Below, one piece after another: positions 5,578 through 7,749 of a stretch of 7,749 nt of DNA (position 1 is the stretch's first letter; the number at the start of each line of letters is the position of its first letter). The DNA is taken from assembly GCA_937996755.1 (NCBI GenBank), contig CALKUS010000061.1:1-7749 (forward strand), written 5' to 3'. The DNA is from an uncultured Pseudomonadota bacterium. Its GTDB lineage: Bacteria > Pseudomonadota > Gammaproteobacteria > Xanthomonadales > Ahniellaceae. The notes beneath the pieces were generated by a model, which was not told the DNA's origin, did not search any database, and saw nothing but the letters and a program-made list of their open reading frames with translations. The translations under genes were made by a program, and so were the position numbers.

Positions 5578-5669
5578 GATTTCCCGCCGGGTTGCGCGTA
5601 GCGAAGCCGAGGGCGAAGGCAGTCGACGCGAATCGACTGCCTTCGCCCGGGTTTGGCCAGGCGGAAATC
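5578..5669. repeat. Nested inverted repeat in the 5511-5738 intergenic region
   Basis: An outer pair of arms, GATTTCCCGCC (5578-5588) and GGCGGAAATC (5660-5669), can form a 10-bp stem with one bulged C. It encloses the long 5611-5648 hairpin and a 22-nt unpaired left side. The rest of the 228-nt gap holds a small palindrome-like element at 5519-5548 and, near 5718-5723, a TAGACT hexamer that could be a -10 for the following gene. No coding sequence is evident in the gap. Confidence 0.6.
5611..5648 (+). terminator. Strong 16-bp hairpin, probable terminator of the ArsR operon
   Basis: GGGCGAAGGCAGTCGA (5611-5626) and TCGACTGCCTTCGCCC (5633-5648) pair perfectly around a 6-nt CGCGAA loop. It lies 100 nt after the last stop of the upstream operon and 90 nt before the next start, both on the plus strand. 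Only GGGTTTGG follows, so the T-tract is short; it may act with Rho, or be a repetitive extragenic palindrome rather than a terminator. Confidence 0.55.
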
Positions 5670-5738
5670 GACGCGGATCGGGCGCTATTTCGCTGGCTCG
5701 TCCATCAAGGGCGTCGCTAGACTGGACCGGTTCTTGGT

Positions 5739-7749
5739 ATGCGTGGGCTTTTCGTGCAGATCTGGACAGGGGATTCGACTCGAGCTTTGGTGATTTGGTG
5801 CGCGTTCTTCGCGCTCACGACCTCGCCGGGCGCGTTGGCGACCGACATCGTCATCGACGGGCCGCCCGACAGCGGCACATTCGGGCTGGATCTCGCCGTC
5901 CTGCCGAACGGCAACATCGTCGTCGTCGACTCCAGTTGGCACGCTGGCCGCGGCGCGGCGTGGCTCTACTCGCCGCATGGCCAGCTGATTTCCGGGCTGA
6001 AGGGCTCGCAATCCGGGGATTCGGTCGGAAGCGGCGGGATCACGATCGTGGGCGACGATTTCGTCGTCGCCAGCCCGCAGTGGCGGAACGGCACGAAGGA
6101 GCGCGCCGGCGCCGCGACCTGGGTCGACGGACAGGCCGGGCTGGACGCAACCGTCAGCACGGCGAATTCGCTCGTCGGCGACGCGCTGGGCCAGCAGATC
6201 GGCACGAGCGTCGTCGCGCTCGGGAACGGCAGCTACGTGGTCGTGAGCCCGGCGTGGCAACCCTCGAACATCGATGATCAGTTCAACAACGACCAGTACG
6301 GCGCGGTGACGTGGTGCGGCGGCTCGAATGGGTGTCGCGGCTTCGTAACTGTGCAGAACTCGCTCGTAGGCAGCGCTTACGGCCATCGAGTCGGCAGCGG
6401 CGGCGTCCTTCCGCTGCGCAACGGCAATTACGTCGTCGTGAGCCCGTACTGGGACCGCGAAAGCATCAGCGAAGCCGGCGCCGTCACCTGGGGCAATGGC
6501 AATGGCGGAACGGTGGGCGAGGTATCGATCGCGAATTCGATGGTCGGCCGCTTCACCGACGATCGCATCGGCGGGACGCCGACTGGCGATACCACCGTGT
6601 TCGCGCTCGCGAACGGCAACTACGTCGTCGGCAGCCAGGGCTGGAACAGCAACACGGCGTTCGATGTCGGCGCGATCAGGTGGGGCGACGGGACGCAGCC
6701 CACGACCGGATCGGTTTCGCCCTCCAATTCGCTCGTCGGAACCACGACGAATGATCGACTCTATTTCACGGTGCCCGGCACGGACGGCTCGTTCCTCGTG
6801 GTTGCGCCCAACTGGGATCGCGGCGCCATCGTGAATGCCGGCGCCGTGCTCCGTGCGAGCGGCACCTCGTCCATCGTCGGCGAGCTTTCGGAGGCAAACG
6901 CCCTGGTTGGCAGCACGAACGGCGATGCGATCGGCGGCAGGTCGGCGGCGTTGCCGAACGGGCAATACGCGGTCGGAAGCCCTGCATGGGACGACGGTGC
7001 GATCGTCGACGCTGGCGCAGTCACGTGGCTGGCGGCGACCAACCCCGTGGTTGGGCCGGTCACGCGTTCGAACTCGTTGTACGGCACCTCGACGGAGTGC
7101 CGGCTCGGCGCAACCATCTCGGCGCTGCCGCACGGCGACTACGTGATCACGACGCCGACCTGCGACAACGGCTCGGTAGAGGGCGCAGGCCTCGTGAAGT
7201 GGGTGCCGGGCAACGCGCCAGCCGTGGGTCCCGTCGATTCGGGAAACGCACTGGTGGGGAGCACCGCGGACGACCGAGTCGGCGACCGGATTGCCGTGCT
7301 CACCGGCGGCGACTTCATCGTCGCGAGCCCACGCTGGGACGCGCCGGGCGTCGTCGATTCAGGTGCCGTGACTCGGGTCGATGGGCACGCGGGAATCGTC
7401 GGTACCGTAGCGCTGCAGAACTCGCTGGTTGGCACGACGGCTGGCGACGCAGTGGGACGGACAGTAATCCCGGGTCCGCGAGACAGCTTCATCGTGTTCA
7501 GCGAACAAGCGGATCGCAATGCGCCGGATGGCGGCGCGGTTTCGTGGCTGACGGGTACGACGACAGGCACCATCGCGAATGCTCCGTCGTATTTCGGGGC
7601 ATCGGGCGACCTCGTCGGCAGCAACGGGGGCACGGTGCAGGCCGATGGTTCGCTGACGTTCGAGAACATCCTGTGGCATGACACCAACGGCGACATGCTC
7701 GGCGCGGTGACACTCGCGATCGAGCCCGGCGAACAGCCGGTGTCCAGGC
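5739..7749 (+). CDS. Large exported NSLVG-repeat protein (DUF5650-like), 3' end outside the window
   Basis: An unbroken frame gives 670 codons to the window edge without a stop. From ATG at 5739 the first 34 residues form a signal peptide: polar n-region, hydrophobic ALVIWCAFFALTTSPGALA, cleavage at ALA|TD. In-frame GTG (5754), TTG (5787) and GTG (5790) would also keep the signal; no start has a good ribosome site. From about residue 85 the protein is made of 57-64-residue units with consensus N[SA]LVGS-x3-D-x-VG, NGNYVVxSPxWD and AGAVTW. These match secreted repeats I associate with DUF5650, probably blades of an FG-GAP/integrin-like beta-propeller. NSLVG-type positions are 143, 207, 266, 330, 387, 445, 503, 561 and a degenerate one at 624. 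No enzyme motif is seen. Codon use is more mixed (AAT, GAT, GTA, GGA) than in neighbouring genes. It is probably secreted or surface-attached; binding partner unknown. Confidence 0.85.
   Translation, partial: MRGLFVQIWTGDSTRALVIWCAFFALTTSPGALATDIVIDGPPDSGTFGLDLAVLPNGNIVVVDSSWHAGRGAAWLYSPHGQLISGLKGSQSGDSVGSGGITIVGDDFVVASPQWRNGTKERAGAATWVDGQAGLDATVSTANSLVGDALGQQIGTSVVALGNGSYVVVSPAWQPSNIDDQFNNDQYGAVTWCGGSNGCRGFVTVQNSLVGSAYGHRVGSGGVLPLRNGNYVVVSPYWDRESISEAGAVTWGNGNGGTVGEVSIANSMVGRFTDDRIGGTPTGDTTVFALANGNYVVGSQGWNSNTAFDVGAIRWGDGTQPTTGSVSPSNSLVGTTTNDRLYFTVPGTDGSFLVVAPNWDRGAIVNAGAVLRASGTSSIVGELSEANALVGSTNGDAIGGRSAALPNGQYAVGSPAWDDGAIVDAGAVTWLAATNPVVGPVTRSNSLYGTSTECRLGATISALPHGDYVITTPTCDNGSVEGAGLVKWVPGNAPAVGPVDSGNALVGSTADDRVGDRIAVLTGGDFIVASPRWDAPGVVDSGAVTRVDGHAGIVGTVALQNSLVGTTAGDAVGRTVIPGPRDSFIVFSEQADRNAPDGGAVSWLTGTTTGTIANAPSYFGASGDLVGSNGGTVQADGSLTFENILWHDTNGDMLGAVTLAIEPGEQPVSR
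6165..7749 (+). repeat. Tandem coding repeats of 57-64 codons in the NSLVG protein
   Basis: Units start at 6165, 6357, 6534, 6726, 6897, 7071, 7245, 7419 and a degenerate one at 7608, each at the Asn (Asp in the last) of [ND][SA]LVG. Steps are 64, 59, 64, 57, 58, 58, 58 and 63 residues. A further degenerate unit, GLKGSQSGDSVGSGG, begins near 5991, also 58 residues before the first clear one. Units agree at protein level but not in long DNA stretches, so the array is not a recent amplification. Confidence 0.85.

Noticed and set aside
5685..7133. 482-codon minus-strand frame opposite the NSLVG-repeat gene
   Set aside because: Its product has no signal peptide or domain pattern; any periodicity mirrors the plus-strand repeats.

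Overview
The window is GC-rich (roughly two thirds G+C by eye) with strongly G/C-biased third codon positions. The protein repertoire (secreted repeat proteins, a short secreted protein ending in a DGFE tail, a DUF885-type lipoprotein, GTG/TTG starts) fits a gammaproteobacterium of the Xanthomonadales/Lysobacterales group, for example a Rhodanobacteraceae-like genome. This placement rests on recalled family patterns, not on a marker gene. No tRNA, rRNA, CRISPR array, transposase or phage integrase is visible.

Layout. (a) 1-283, minus strand: 5' part of a lipoprotein gene with a clear lipobox, probably DUF885. (b) 386-3131, plus strand: a two-gene secreted-protein unit. A small exported protein (89 aa) lies 22 nt upstream of an 817-aa exported fibre-like protein. 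The large protein has an N-terminal FTYQG beta domain, two Cys-bounded duplicated modules, a tail-fibre-type GTVTSVA segment, eight exact 15-residue YadA/Hep_Hag-like head repeats, a region resembling the intramolecular-chaperone/Peptidase_G2 domain of phage appendages, and a C-terminal coiled coil. (c) 3132-3324: an intergenic region with stem-loops, a -35-like hexamer and a perfect 9+2+9 palindrome, which is very likely the operator of the next gene. (d) 3325-5510, plus strand: a tightly packed run of ArsR regulator, SRPBCC/AHSA1-like protein, DUF4287-DUF5655 protein and a short DUF6929-like protein. The first three are joined by two ATGA stop/start overlaps. (e) 5511-5738: an intergenic region with a 16-bp perfect hairpin nested inside a second inverted repeat, and a separate small palindrome-like GGGGTCAG element. 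(f) 5739 to the window end, plus strand: start of a large exported protein built from about ten 57-64-residue NSLVG...NGxYVVxSPxWD...GAVTW repeats (DUF5650-like, probably beta-propeller or FG-GAP-like), still open at the edge.

How they fit together. Units (b) and (f) are exported, probably extracellular, repeat proteins with no visible membrane anchor. Unit (d) looks like an autoregulated cytoplasmic stress or ligand-response operon: the ArsR-type repressor probably binds the palindrome overlapping its promoter and controls an SRPBCC ligand-binding protein plus two proteins of unknown function. Nothing in the sequence links (d) functionally to (b) or (f). The most checkable novelties are the operator, the fibre architecture, the paired-cysteine pattern in the repeat proteins, the nested hairpin, and the apparently shortened DUF6929-like protein.
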